64,000 bases of DNA from Phaeotremella fagi (GCA_001599715.1 BCHU01000003.1:744001-808000), one strand, 5' to 3'. Numbered from the stretch's first letter, positions 1 through 11,958 are shown. The notes: generated by a model not told the origin, from the sequence alone. Translations and numbers: made by a program.

Positions 1-64
1 GGATGGGTATATGAACACATACTATGCACATGATGAACGAAAAACAGTCAATTGCGTTCGTGGT

Positions 65-84
65 GTGGCGAAAATGTCTTCCAT
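65..84 (+). promoter_or_regulatory. Array upstream motif, copy 1
   Basis: GTGGCGAAAATGTCTTCCAT occurs here, identically at 1080-1099 and in variant form at 3599-3618, each time upstream of a member of the left-end gene family. Here 294 bases separate it from the ATG at 379. The motif contains an ATG, but copy 3 has a stop in the same frame, so conservation is at DNA level. It could be a promoter element or simply part of the duplicated unit. Confidence 0.5.
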
Positions 85-378
85 GGGACAATTATTTCGG
101 GTTACATTTGCTCAATCCTTTCTTGGATTTCCGGAGAAATGCATAGAAGACGAAGGTCTTGCTAAGACACTCCTTGCAGGACGTTTGGTATGATATGATG
201 TTTCCTTCTTCCATCGGCATAAAATGGAAATATCGACGATCGCAAGAAGACGTAGTAATGTCTATACAGATACGACCTGTCCTTGAGTTCCTTCTTCCAA
301 CTTCTTTTTTAATTTCATTCATATATTTATCCTCACTCATAAGTACATAATCGCTGTTAGACCCATACCGATTTTTAA

Positions 379-853
379 ATGTCCGAACAACCTAAAGTGG
401 AATCAACTTTTCATATACAGTAGGTTATCGTGGTCAAATGCTGAATGTCCTAATACTGATAAAACCCGTTGGGCAACTAGACCTACAGCAACGGCAACTT
501 TTACCACCATCTCGTTCGACTCAGGGACTTTCGTTCTTCTCACCATGAAACATGCTGATATATTCCGACAGTTCATTATAGCCACCAAAAATTTCGAGAC
601 GGAGGGTGAAGACATCGCCGTTCGAGGAACCTTGTCTTTCAACTCTGCAGATCGCATCAGTTGGATCAGAGAATCTTTGAGAAAAGAGGAAATGGATAAG
701 TTTGGTTCACTTAGAAGTCAAGTCGAGAGTCGCTTGGATGAAATCAACGACAGTCATCTTCGATGCTTCACCGATAATTTCAATTTCTTTCCTCCAGTTT
801 TTGCAGAACAGGGATTAGTAGTCAAGGAGGACAGAATTTCGCTGGCAAGGTGA
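379..853 (+). CDS. Tandem family protein, copy 1 (unknown function)
   Basis: Two exons, 379-419 and 481-853, split by a 61-base intron with CTAAT branch-like sequence; 137 residues. The ATG was chosen because the short first exon begins MSEQPKVEST, like the other copies, and ends at the same phase-2 intron. Exon 2 has a Thr-rich start, then the family block WIRESLRKEEMDKFGSLRSQ followed by VESRLDEINDSHLRC. Unlike copies 2 and 3 it carries an extra tail of about 20 residues after the conserved NF. No signal peptide or membrane segment is visible. I do not recognise the family, and nothing in the sequence indicates an enzymatic role. The array may extend left beyond the window. Confidence 0.7.
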
Positions 854-1317
854 AAGTGGGTTTGTACAGTACATGCGAGAACAATGAATATGCAAAGTCA
901 ATACAGTCTAGCAACGATTACCGCGACGGATTTATACCGGCTTCTTGAGTTGTTTGTTGTCTAACCATAGCAGGTGCAGTGTTAAATGGCGATAACAGGG
1001 TAATTGGCTCTTTGATAATAACCCTCAGCATCCATCGAGGAGCTTCATGAGCCTAAAGAATTCCTGCAGTTCGTTGAATGTGGCGAAAATGTCTTCCATC
1101 CCAATCAAAGGACACAGTACTCGTATGTACATATGGACTGACGGTGAAAAGTGTTATCCTTTGAACAAACGTGTGAATTCACATGCACTAGTGTCAATTG
1201 CAGTTTTTTTTTCTCTTCGTTCTTTTTTCTCTCAATCTATTCTTCCGATTTGGATAATCTGTTTATCTTACACACCAGTGTTTCACAATTATTCTCTACT
1301 GATACACAATTTCCGCT
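854..1317. other. Spacer between copies 1 and 2
   Basis: Holds the second copy of the upstream motif (1080-1099), CAAAGG at 1106-1111 and a long pyrimidine tract around 1200-1250, which looks like a 5' leader of copy 2. No other gene is visible. Confidence 0.5.
1080..1099 (+). promoter_or_regulatory. Array upstream motif, copy 2
   Basis: Identical over 20 bases to the element at 65-84. The start codon at 1318 lies 218 bases after its end, the same distance as for copy 3. A second shared word, CAAAGG, begins 26 bases after the motif start in both copies. Confidence 0.55.
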
Positions 1318-1746
1318 ATGTCAGAACAAACATCCCAAGAGTCGAAAGTCAAATCAAGATGTGAGCTGTGAGTCTTTCTCAATTCTCACTTCTTCCGTGA
1401 CGAGCCGTAGATGACAAAGCTTCTTCCTTGGACTTAAAGTCTTGATTTCCCAACAACCACAACGACGCTCCCGCTAGAAAAACAAGAATTCCAGTTGTTC
1501 ACTGTTAAATATCCCGATTTTTATCACCAAGTTATCCAAATAGGTGAAGAGAAGAAAGGTGATGCTTGGATTGCGTTTCGCAGAACTGATTCTCTGGATT
1601 CCAAAAATGGTCTAGCATGGTTAGAAGAATCCATAAACAATGATAGGATGAAGGTATATGGATCTCTCAAAACGTATGTTGAGGAACATTTGCAAGAGAT
1701 CAACAAGAGTCATTATAAGTGCTGCGAAGATAATTTCACATCATGA
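1318..1746 (+). CDS. Tandem family protein, copy 2 (unknown function)
   Basis: Exons 1318-1367 and 1440-1746, 118 residues. The first exon reads MSEQTSQESKVKSRCE and ends at the family's phase-2 intron (GTGAGT donor; AAG acceptor at 1439). This acceptor is the one that keeps the Thr-rich start of exon 2 in frame; the nearer TAG at 1410 runs into a stop. The conserved block reads WLEESINNDRMKVYGSLK, then EEHLQEINKSHYKCCEDNF. The protein ends four residues later. It is small, soluble-looking and unrecognised. Its 3' flank resembles that of copy 3, which points to duplication of a unit larger than the coding region. Confidence 0.7.
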
Positions 1747-1958
1747 TTCTGGAACTGAAATGAGAGGGGTTGGATTAAAGGATGTTTAGGTAGCTTAGTC
1801 ACAAAGGGAGGAAGCGATTTCGACTGTATCGGGAGGAGAGGATGGAGATTTTAAGAGAATGATATTTGTAAAGCAATTACTGTATGTGAAAATTGAGAGC
1901 GTTGACCAGTGATCCACTGTACGCACGATGGTTGTACGATGACCGAAAGCATACATAC

Positions 1959-2120
1959 ACCTCAGTGCTCTTATTGGAAGCCTCACACAATGATCGAAGG
2001 ATATCTTGAAGATCAAATGATGAGCAATATGGCGCACTAAAGTCTATCACTAATAGCTGTTTCGATGAGATCAGCACTGATCTTGCAAATGTATTAAGCC
2101 CTAAACCCTGCTACAGATGA
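1959..2120 (+). pseudogene. Degenerate family fragment
   Basis: Reading in one frame gives LLLEASHNDRRIS, a stop, then DEQYGALKSITNSCFDEIST. This aligns to the conserved block of copy 2 (LEESINNDRMKVYGSLK and following), with a small insertion and an in-frame TGA between the two halves. No start exon or upstream motif is visible nearby. It is best read as a decayed copy; an unrecognised intron hiding the stop is possible but less likely. Confidence 0.5.
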
Positions 2121-2193
2121 TTCATAATTTTGTGGTATTCTTACATTGGTACCACGACGGCCACATGAATCTGTAAAACTACAACGTCCATCA

Positions 2194-3315
2194 TCATGCT
2201 GAGAAATCATACATCAACCCTCCAAATATTTCCAACACTGTCTGTAGAACAACCACGTCAAACGACGGATAAAAGCTCTTCAACAGACCATACCAGGATG
2301 CTTGAGATTCACCAGGAAATAGTGTAGGTAGAAGTTTGAATGTAGTGAGATCGCTGTTCTTTCCTTTTCCTGGTGATGACCCGTTTCTCTTCTCAAGATA
2401 TATTGCCAATTCTAATCTTCTACGTATAACAGAAATAGGATTGGTGAGAAGGAAAACCGTCAATCTACTCAGAATACGTTGAACTACCCATGGCCATGGT
2501 GATTCAGAATTACTAAGATGCGGTGAAGGGATATACCAGCCGTATCGTAGAAGGTTGAAGATGTTTGGAGCTATTGCGTCGATGATCGTCACTGCAACAA
2601 GTGTCGGATGGAGTGAGAGTCGCACAGAATCTGGGAACACAGATGGATTAGGAGAATTGATCCTATTCCATATATCGACTGTTTCAGTGAAATGAATTGG
2701 GGATGCTATGATCGTCGCCAAACTGGAAGCCAAGGTCTGAATTTTGGTGAATGACATTTCAGGTTTCAGGAAAATTCGGCTGAGAATACGTTGGATAATG
2801 TTGGCTGCTGTAGTGATTCCAAAAATGTGAGACGCACTGAGCAGCCATCCTATTCAAAATCAGTTGACAATTTCTTAATCAGGCCCAACTTAACATACCT
2901 CCATATAATACCCTGGATCCATACATTTTCCCGATGTGATAAGTTGTCTTCAAAGCTGAAGGGAAACCATTCGGTTTTTGGAATGTCCCAGGTTCCAACG
3001 GGGCAGCAGTCGTTGATGTCGGTATGTTCTGTCCAAGGTCGGTGATTACATCACCCACGATCAACGGTTGACAGAGCCCAGTCAACAGAGGGGGGGCGAC
3101 GACCTTCAAATGTGTAGTCAATACCACAAAGTACAGTAAACAGCAAGAAGTTCACCATTCCGAAATTGAGCAACCTCATGAACTGCTGTTCACTTAATGT
3201 TAGGGATCTACCTAATGTCAGTCTCTAGACTCCAAGCTCGATGGACAGCTCACCTCGGTGCTTGTTGGTTCATTGCAACATGTAATGATTCTCTGATGGA
3301 GTTAGGAGCAATCAT
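2194..3315 (-). CDS. Mitochondrial-carrier-like membrane protein
   Basis: Four exons fit with consistent phases: 3315-3254, 3192-3135, 3103-2899 and 2849-2194, about 326 residues, close to the usual carrier length of about 300. Several hydrophobic stretches occur. Near the C-terminus NPISVIRRRLELA resembles the Px[DE]xx[KR]x[RK] carrier signature, and WYGLLKSFYPSFD resembles the matching GL-containing half repeat. The signature is imperfect and the first repeats are weak, as in Ugo1/SLC25A46-type degenerate carriers. The 31-base third intron is unusually short and the start codon is tentative. The gene lies antisense inside the tandem family, between the degenerate fragment and copy 3. Family assignment is an inference. 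Confidence 0.5.
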
Positions 3316-3836
3316 TCGATTCCGAGCTGTTCTTCTGGTGACGAATCGGTTACGGCCGTGCCGAGCTCACAGCATACAGTATACTGAACATTTTTTGACT
3401 TTGGAACCAGTCTCACGCTAGGACGATGTGGATAGTTGGCCTTTTTGGAACATTCAACAGTGAGTTTAGGAACATGAGAAGCTTTTTTGTTCCTTCAGAT
3501 AATTATACAACAGCTTACAGTATAACATGCAGCATATGTACTAACAGTACCTCGCTGTAGGAGTGAGTGTACGAGTACAGTGCCACTTCTCTTTGAGTGT
3601 GGCGAAATAGGCTTCCATCGATTTCAAAGGAAATACACTGCTGTCAGGAAAATATCCTTTCATTTTCTTTCAAAGAAAGCCTTCCCAGTGAAAGAAGGCA
3701 AAGGACATACAAGGACAAGCACATAACTAATACTTATGTCAAGTTATTCTTCCCCTTCATTTGTTCTTCCTACATAATATTTCCACAGGTTCACATATCT
3801 TTACCAACACTCAAATACATTGATACGTTTTCAATT
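3316..3836. other. Spacer upstream of copy 3
   Basis: Contains the third upstream motif (3599-3618), CAAAGG at 3625-3630 and pyrimidine-rich leader sequence before the ATG at 3837. No gene recognised. Confidence 0.45.
3599..3618 (+). promoter_or_regulatory. Array upstream motif, copy 3
   Basis: GTGGCGAAATAGGCTTCCAT differs from copies 1 and 2 at three of twenty positions. It lies exactly 218 bases before the ATG of copy 3, the spacing seen for copy 2. Confidence 0.5.
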
Positions 3837-4250
3837 ATGTCATATCAGACGGCTCAACAGTCCGATATCGAGTCGACCTTCGACCCGTGAGTCTTATTTT
3901 CACAAGAAATCACAGTTACTGACGACTTGATTCTTTATTTATCTCATCATAGAACGTACAACTTAACCATAACTACGATCTCCCTCGATAAGCTACAGTT
4001 CCAACTGGGCACCATGCGATGTGCTCGCCATCTCAACGAGAGTATCGTTGTTAAAGATCGCTGGGAGAGGATGATCGCAAACAGAAACACTAACTCTCTA
4101 AGTTTCAAGGATCGGGCGGAGTGGATTCAACAAAGCCTCAAGAGTGGGCAGATGAGTGAGTACGGCTCACTCAAGACCTTGGTCGAAAGTCGGTTGAATG
4201 AGTTTAACATCAGTCATCTCATATGTTTGACTAATAACTTCGCAATTTGA
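3837..4250 (+). CDS. Tandem family protein, copy 3 (unknown function)
   Basis: Exons 3837-3886 and 3953-4250, 115 residues. The first exon reads MSYQTAQQSDIESTFD and stops at the conserved phase-2 GTGAGT intron. Exon 2 begins with a Thr/Ile-rich strand-like segment (YNLTITTISLDKLQFQLG). The conserved block follows as WIQQSLKSGQMSEYGSLK, then TLVESRLNEFNISHLICL, and the protein ends NNFAI. No stop or frameshift is seen, so this is the cleanest member. Function unknown. Confidence 0.7.
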
Positions 4251-4668
4251 TTGTCATGGATGGTGAAATGCGGGAGGAGTTTCATGAGGGTTTGTTGAAA
4301 GGAGAGGATGGGATTTGCTTGTTTCATGGGGATGGTGCGTAAACACCGAAGAGAGATATTTGTGAAGTGATTATGTAAATGATGGAAAATCTCCTTTGAT
4401 ACTGTCACGACGTTGTTGCAGCGGTTTATGCATGCACGATGAACTTCCTATCAAGCAGTGGTCGAAACTCCATATTGACATGTGTGATGTGGCGATTTGA
4501 TGCCACCAAGGAAAGATTTCATATCTCCTCCATTGACGTATTTCCAGAATGCGCTCCGACAGAAGGCAACGTCAAGTAAGTCTATATGATTGGTGTGACT
4601 CGGTCCTTCACTGGATTATTCCTCCAGCATAAACTTTCAACTCACACACGATATAAAATACTTTCGTC
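4251..4668. other. Spacer between copies 3 and 4
   Basis: The first part (about 4290-4400) resembles the 3' flank of copy 2, sharing GGAGAGGATGG and an AGATATTTGT-like stretch. At 4489-4508 only the GTGGCGA core of the upstream motif remains, 160 bases before the next ATG. No gene seen. Confidence 0.4.
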
Positions 4669-5130
4669 ATGGCAGATCATACTCCCCAACCTTCTGAAAC
4701 CAAAACAAATCCCCAACGGTCCCAAATCAAATCGAAGTTCTTTGAGTGAGTTTACTATTGAAACGATGACGATTGCGGGTATTTCTGACAGGCTGCTACA
4801 GTTTTCTGACGTTTCAAGCGAAAACAACCCTCACCTTGGACTCACAGGAATTTGAGTTCTGGACCATTCAATACCCTTCCATGTTTCGGCAATCCATCAC
4901 AGTTGTTACAAGGGGAGTGGAGGATGTTTCTCACTCAATCGATTACCGCATCACTGAAACATTGAATTCCAGGAGATCGTGCACAATTCATTCGCAATAC
5001 CCTCAATAGCGAAAGAATAAGTCCTTTTGGAGAGCTCAAGTGTGAAGTAGAAAGTCGGTTGGATGAGTTCAACAAGAGTCATTTTGATTGTTGGAAAAAA
5101 GAGTTTGAATTTCCAGACGAGTTTTCGTAA
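4669..5130 (+). pseudogene. Tandem family copy 4, frameshifted
   Basis: Exon 1 (4669-4745) encodes MADHTPQPSETKTNPQRS and ends at the family's phase-2 intron (4746-4801). Exon 2 continues with TTLTLDSQEFEFWTIQ, matching copy 2. At about 4965-4971 the homologous frame shifts by one base. The original frame then stops at 5007-5009, while the shifted frame carries GDRAQFIRNTLNSERISPFG and VESRLDEFNKSHFDCW, ending at 5128-5130. I found no intron that restores the phase. Either the gene is recently broken or it makes a truncated protein lacking the conserved block; a base-call error is possible. Confidence 0.6.
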
Positions 5131-5767
5131 ATGAGAAAAGAGTCAGGTGTAGAGATATCAAAGGCTAGTAGAGTTTCTTAGAAAGTTATATGATGATGAA
5201 GGGTGAAATGATGCAGGTTAAGCGATCGCTGTTCATTTTGGAAAGGGTATCATGGTGCACAACGACTTTCCCTCGCACCATATTTGACAAAATATTTGTA
5301 CACAGGTGTGGTCGACAATAAAGGAGATACATTAATGATGATAGGGTAGAACTGACACAAACGAATGTCGAACCAGTTCTATAAGTTGTGAGCTCGTTTT
5401 GCCAGGCTCTGCCGACATGTTATCTGGAAATCCACCTTGATCCGGACCCCAACCCCTCTGATAAGATGTTGCTTGCATCCCTAATGTAGACCAGCAGAAG
5501 CAGGTGGCCATCGAAACGTCGTCTTCTACAGGCTTCTATACTTGTGCACATCGAGAAACACACGCTCCACAGCATTTTACAATAACCCGATACATCCGTT
5601 GTGATAACTGCACAGTATCACCTTTGTCTCGGTGGAGCGAGCAAGCTGGACTCAAAATTATGTTCGTCAAAGTACTGTATCTTCCAAGAAAGTATTTCTA
5701 CCTTGTTCTGATTTTCGCTTTATCCCTCCCATTTCCTCCAACATACTATCAAGAGTTACATCTTACC
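5131..5767. other. Spacer, no clear gene
   Basis: No upstream motif and no exon of the family was found. A long open frame begins in this stretch, but the family-like start is at 5768. Confidence 0.4.
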
Positions 5768-6510
5768 ATGTCATCAAACTTTCAACCAAGTTCTACAATT
5801 CACTTGTCCCCAGTGACAGGTGCTGTTTGTATCAGAGAGAAGGTACTACGGGGTTTTTCCGCCAAACTGATCCCGTTCTCGCTCCTGAACTACTATCCTC
5901 AGATAACAACACTGTAAAGCTCTTTGCAGAATCCCTCGACAAAATCAACGCCCCCCGACAAGCTTTCACAGGAAATGATAAAGAATTCTCATTATGTGGC
6001 GTCACATTGGCAGAGGGAGATTCTGTAGAAAGTCTATGTGCTAAAACCTTTTGGGCATTCGAAAATCGACTGAAACTTCATGCTGATTCTTTTAAGGCTA
6101 TCAACAATCAATCGATCGATTTGAAATTTTATTCTTCTACTCTTAGAGCACCTGAAATTACGATTGAACAGGAAATGTACGCTCGCTCACCTCATTCGAC
6201 TCTTTCAAATGTCGTCGTTAGAAGGTTTGTCTCAGACGAATTAGTCGGCTATCTTGCCAGCTACGTCGAGGAAATCCCACCTGGGTCCGAGGAGATAACC
6301 GTCTCATTCACACAACTCAGCGAATCAGAGAACATTAGACCGGTGGTTTCAAAGGAAGAGAAGGTCGACGAAGATATGGCTGACGGCAAAAAGGAAGACC
6401 TAGAAATCAAGAGGGAGTTTGATTTTGGTTTTTCAGAATGGTCGGCTGATTCATACGAGGGAAATGCAGCTGGTGCTTCTTTTATCAAGTCAGAATACGA
6501 GGGTGAATGA
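5768..6510 (+). CDS. Acidic-tailed unknown protein, possibly a divergent family member
   Basis: Modelled as exons 5768-5819 and 5903-6510 (219 residues). The ATG gives MSSNFQPSSTIHLSP, like the short first exons of the family, but the donor GTGCTG is weak and the start is uncertain; the downstream frame alone is open from 5632. Residues such as SVESLCAKTFWAFENRLKLH can be aligned loosely to the family block. The protein then continues for over 100 more residues into a Glu/Asp/Lys-rich tail (EKVDEDMADGKKEDLEIK). No domain recognised. Relation to the array is an inference from position and weak similarity. Confidence 0.5.
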
Positions 6511-7202
6511 TTGGCTTGGTCTCCAGATTTCGTTGTGGTAGAAGGATGATCAGTTTTGTTTCAAGTAGTGGGAGATGAATGTTTGAGTAATTGATTAAAT
6601 CTGCCACTAACGCTGAAAACCAGTTTCGGCTTGAGAGGATTAAATCTAGATCGCTGAGCTATAAGGCGCTTTTTCCAGATCTACAGATTTGACTTGATCA
6701 GACGATAGTAACACTTCATCAACTAGTGTAAGAATAAAGGATTCGTCGAACGAAGGTCAAAGACTCGCCTTTGCGATGGAATGTTGTGGCACTTGCCGAA
6801 GGTTTTGTGTTTTTGAGGAGATTTTCGTATGCTTCGTTGTTGAAACTGCCAAGAGAACACAAGATAGAGACTGAGCAACAAAGCACTCAAATACTGATTT
6901 CGCATCTGATCACGATGAACATTGAAAGTCGATTCGAAGAAATCTCACCAAGTGGGTAGAAAATCCTCAACCGAAGTAATTAGCAAAGCACACGTCATTA
7001 AATTGTTTTCATCGTCAAGTTAAATCAATTCTGAAATCTTTTCAACTGCTTTTGAGAATTTTAATTCATTCAGTTATACAATTCAACAATTCGAAAAAAT
7101 CTCCATTTCAATTCTAGACAATAGAGATCCAGAAGGAGATATCTAAACCTTCATCAAGTCTTATCTCGATTCCCCTTCTACCTAATTTAATCACCCACCA
7201 AA
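6511..7202. other. Intergenic region upstream of the methyltransferase
   Basis: No gene recognised. The last 150 bases before 7203 are AT- and pyrimidine-rich and look like a promoter and 5' leader. Confidence 0.45.
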
Positions 7203-8799
<1,597 letters not shown>

Positions 8800-9070
8800 T
8801 TTTACTTTGGGTTTCAAATTTTCTTTCTGCAACATCTCAACATGCCTTTTGTGTCCATCCCTCATCTCACATTCTCATCAATTCACATCTCTAGGTATTA
8901 AATCGTGACTAGTGCGAAATGATTTTATATTTCTTCTTTTGGATAGAGTTCAACCATATACCCACACGTATGCACCAATTGTTCATAGTTGAGAATGGGT
9001 ATCGTTGCATAAAGACTCTATATCTGTCTACTTGTCAAAGCAAAGCAATAGATAACACGAAGACAACGAC

Positions 9071-9850
9071 CTAAGCACCAAGTTTCTTCCTCTCACCCCA
9101 AGAATCATCAACCTTTGTCAATTCCCCTTGTACTGTCTTCACACCCTCCTTCCTAGCCAACCTAGCCTGAGTCCATTGAGAAGGAATCTCAATCCCATCC
9201 AAATCCAATAACCCTCTTAACAGCAATTCACTCAATCTGGCATGTTCTTTCTGGAGGACCGCGAATGAAGACAACTGTGCGGGTTTGTTGGTAGCGTTGG
9301 GATCAGTTTGGGAGATGAAATTCTTGATGGAGGGTTGTAAAGGATCGATCAAGTTTCCAACCAATTTATTTATCCATTCAACAAGAACGTTCTCGTCTTC
9401 CGTCTGAGGTTGGATGTTCTTTTTCTTGACTACTACAGGTGCTTGGGGTTGTGAAGATGAATTTCCAGGGATATCACCGTTTTTACCTAATAAGACTAAA
9501 ACTGATCCTTCCGTTATACCGTAAACTGGGAGAGTTAATGATGGATCTTTAAGGACTGCACCGTTGAAGATCAGTTTGAGTTGGGAGACGGGGATTGAGG
9601 TTTGAGCAGATAGGGTTGAGAGGAGTGTTGATAGAGGTGTTAAAGATGGATTTGGAATTGGGATGTTGAATCTATAGATGATTAGAGCTTGATATCACAC
9701 TAGGACTCACCTCTCCCTACCCCATTTCACTTGCACGTTGATAGCCCCAGACGTATTTTCAGCCTGGGCTCGTCGAAAGGGATTCAAGAACGACAGCGTG
9801 ATTGCTCGGGTTAGAAGAAGGGGTTGGACTTTGGTTTGATTAGATGATTT
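9071..9850 (-). CDS. UBL-BAG domain Hsp70 cochaperone (BAG1-like)
   Basis: The last exon is 9671-9071; the exon before it ends at 9711 and its upstream limit is unclear. N-terminal half: a ubiquitin-like fold (VKWGRERFNIPIP ... LKLIFNGAVLKDPSLTL ... GITEGSVLVLLG), as in BAG1 and S. pombe Bag101/102. C-terminal half: a BAG-type helical region starting near WINKLVGNLIDPLQPSIKNF and ending GERKKLGA. BAG proteins bind the Hsp70 ATPase domain and act as nucleotide-exchange factors. No ATG occurs in the open frame upstream, and the minus strand has none at all between about 9861 and 10068. The start may be non-AUG, or lie in an exon I did not find. It is convergent with the methyltransferase. Confidence 0.75.
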
Positions 9851-10189
9851 TTTGGTTTTGAGACTTACGAAAGATGTCGACGATTGACGACAGTTTGATC
9901 GAGTTTTATGCTGAGAGGAGAGTGATATCAGAGGTGTGATGGTGTTTGATGGTGTTTATGGTTGTTGTATCTGAATGAGATTGCTTGAAAGGAGATGGAA
10001 TAAGATGAAATCGATTGATTGACTGGATGCGACTTTCTATGGCACGTTCCAACGTGGCACAAAGGAATGCATGGTCTTTCAATTTCTTGATCAACACTCT
10101 CTACATTAGAAACCGCAAGCAGCACGATCAAACAAACAAAAAGTATTCCATCAAGACAAGTTACAACCTCACAAGCCATCACTCCCTGG

Positions 10190-11764
10190 TCACCTTCTAC
10201 CAGCAGGTTTAGGTCTAGCAAATCCACCCCCAGCCCCAGCCCCACCGCCAACTCTAGGTCCAAACGCATCAAAGGCTCGTCGAACTCTTTCAGTCGTATC
10301 CTCATCATCATCTTTGGCTACAGGCGTAGCAGGACCTGAAGCAGGTAACGGGATTTGGGAAGCTGATCTGATAGGCAAGTTGGTCGGACGTGGTCTTCCG
10401 AAAACAGCTGTGTTTGTTGGTAGTGAAGATGAATGAGTCGGTTTGGCTGGAATCGATGATTTGAGATATGATTCGGTTAGGTCTGATATATCTGAGGTTT
10501 CGAGCTGGTCCGTGTTAGTTGTAGATGACGTTGATATCTTACCTTGGCAACAATCTCTACACCAGCTTTATCTTTGGCATCTTGTTGAACACCCCGAACG
10601 CTACTTGAATAAACCATTCTGAATTTAACAGGACTGGATGAAGGACAGGTGTAGATGAAGACCACTCGACCTTTGGAGGGAGTCTCTTCGGACGAAGTGG
10701 TCTCAGGTTCTGCACTGATTTCACCTTCCTCGTTTCCTTCGGTAGCAAAAGAAGGCGAAGTAACTGGTCTCTCTCCACCTTGCGAACCAGTGAAAGTGTT
10801 TCTAGCTTGTGGTGCCGGGGATTTAAAAGCAGGTGTAGATGGTTTAGGAGTTGGGAAGGAGTAGAACGTGTAGCATGGTGATTTTGGAGGCAGTTTGGAA
10901 GAGAGTTGAGAGGGGGTACAGGATTCTGATGTGAGGAGAGCAAGACCTCCGGGGTTGGATGCGGGTATTTCCTAAGAGTGAATACAAATTCATGAACGTG
11001 AACATACCAATGTGACAATCCAACCTTCATCAGATCTGTCTGCAACCTTTTTAAGAGCTGCATCCACACCTTCGCCCCAGCCCATCTTCCCTTGAAGACC
11101 TGTAATGGCTTTAGCTCGTCGAACCGCGGTTTCAGAGTCTAAGGCTGCGCGTTTAGCCTCCTCCGCTTCAGCAGCTCTGACTTCAGCCAAGGCAGCTTCA
11201 GAAGCTGATAGAGGTGGGGGTGAGGTCAAATGGGTTAGATGCGATGATAAAGCGGAAGGAGTGAAATCTTTCTGTTCATTGTTAGTGATCAATTTTTACC
11301 TGGACTTACCAAAGAGGTAGCGAACCAATCGTGTTTGAAATTATTCGCACCGAGTGATTTCAACAGACCAGATCTTGAAGACGCTTGAAGCATTTTCGCT
11401 CGAACCTAATTTATCAGCTTACCATGGCTAACTAGACCTACGCCAGCATCGTCTGGTACGAAAGTAACCATCATCCATTCCCATTTCCCACCTTCCTTGC
11501 TGTCCAAACGATAAGCGAAACTAGCTGGAGTCTTGGTGGTGGGTAAAGTTGGAGGTAGCAGCTCTATGTCATTCTTGAACGATTGTTTGGCGTTAACAGT
11601 GGTTAGATGTTTGAATGATTCTAAGAGTTAGAGCTTGAATTTCAATATCACCCACCTCCTTCGATGATGAACACTAACGCTCGGATGTTATCTGCGTTGG
11701 TTACAGCTTCTGAAAAAGCTGTTGTGAGTGAAGGAGGTACTTTAATACCTGATGGAGCTGACAT
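10190..11764 (-). CDS. TWF1: Twinfilin, actin monomer-binding protein
   Basis: Six exons: 11764-11656, 11620-11442, 11405-11310, 11271-11008, 10971-10543, 10504-10190; 463 residues. Two ADF-H domains are visible. The first includes GKWEWMMVTFVPDDAGVRAK, followed by MLQASSRSGLLKSLG, which is the twinfilin signature. The second includes GRVVFIYTCPSSSPVKFRMV, followed by YSSSVRGVQQDA. A Lys/Ala-rich linker helix lies between them, and the tail is Pro/Gly-rich and disordered. Twinfilin sequesters ADP-actin and caps barbed ends at cortical patches. Three introns are only 35-38 bases long. It is divergent from the IMPACT gene with a 194-base shared promoter. Confidence 0.9.
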
Positions 11765-11958
11765 TTAGCTGATATTAGATAGGATACAAGAAGGAGATGG
11801 ATGTCAAAGTGAGGAGTTGAAGTGGGAAATGGGAAGTAGATGGTGAATGCTGGTGAATTCAGGCACGCGTAGACGTTCAACTTTGAATGACGTTGAGAAT
11901 TCTGTTCAGGTTACTGTTCATTTCACACATTGAACCAAAGTGAGAAGCAGACATCGCC

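Noticed and set aside
9928..10311. Minus-strand frame of 127 codons across the twinfilin 3' end
   Set aside because: It overlaps the last twinfilin exon out of frame and has no homology; I could not connect it to the BAG gene by a sensible intron.
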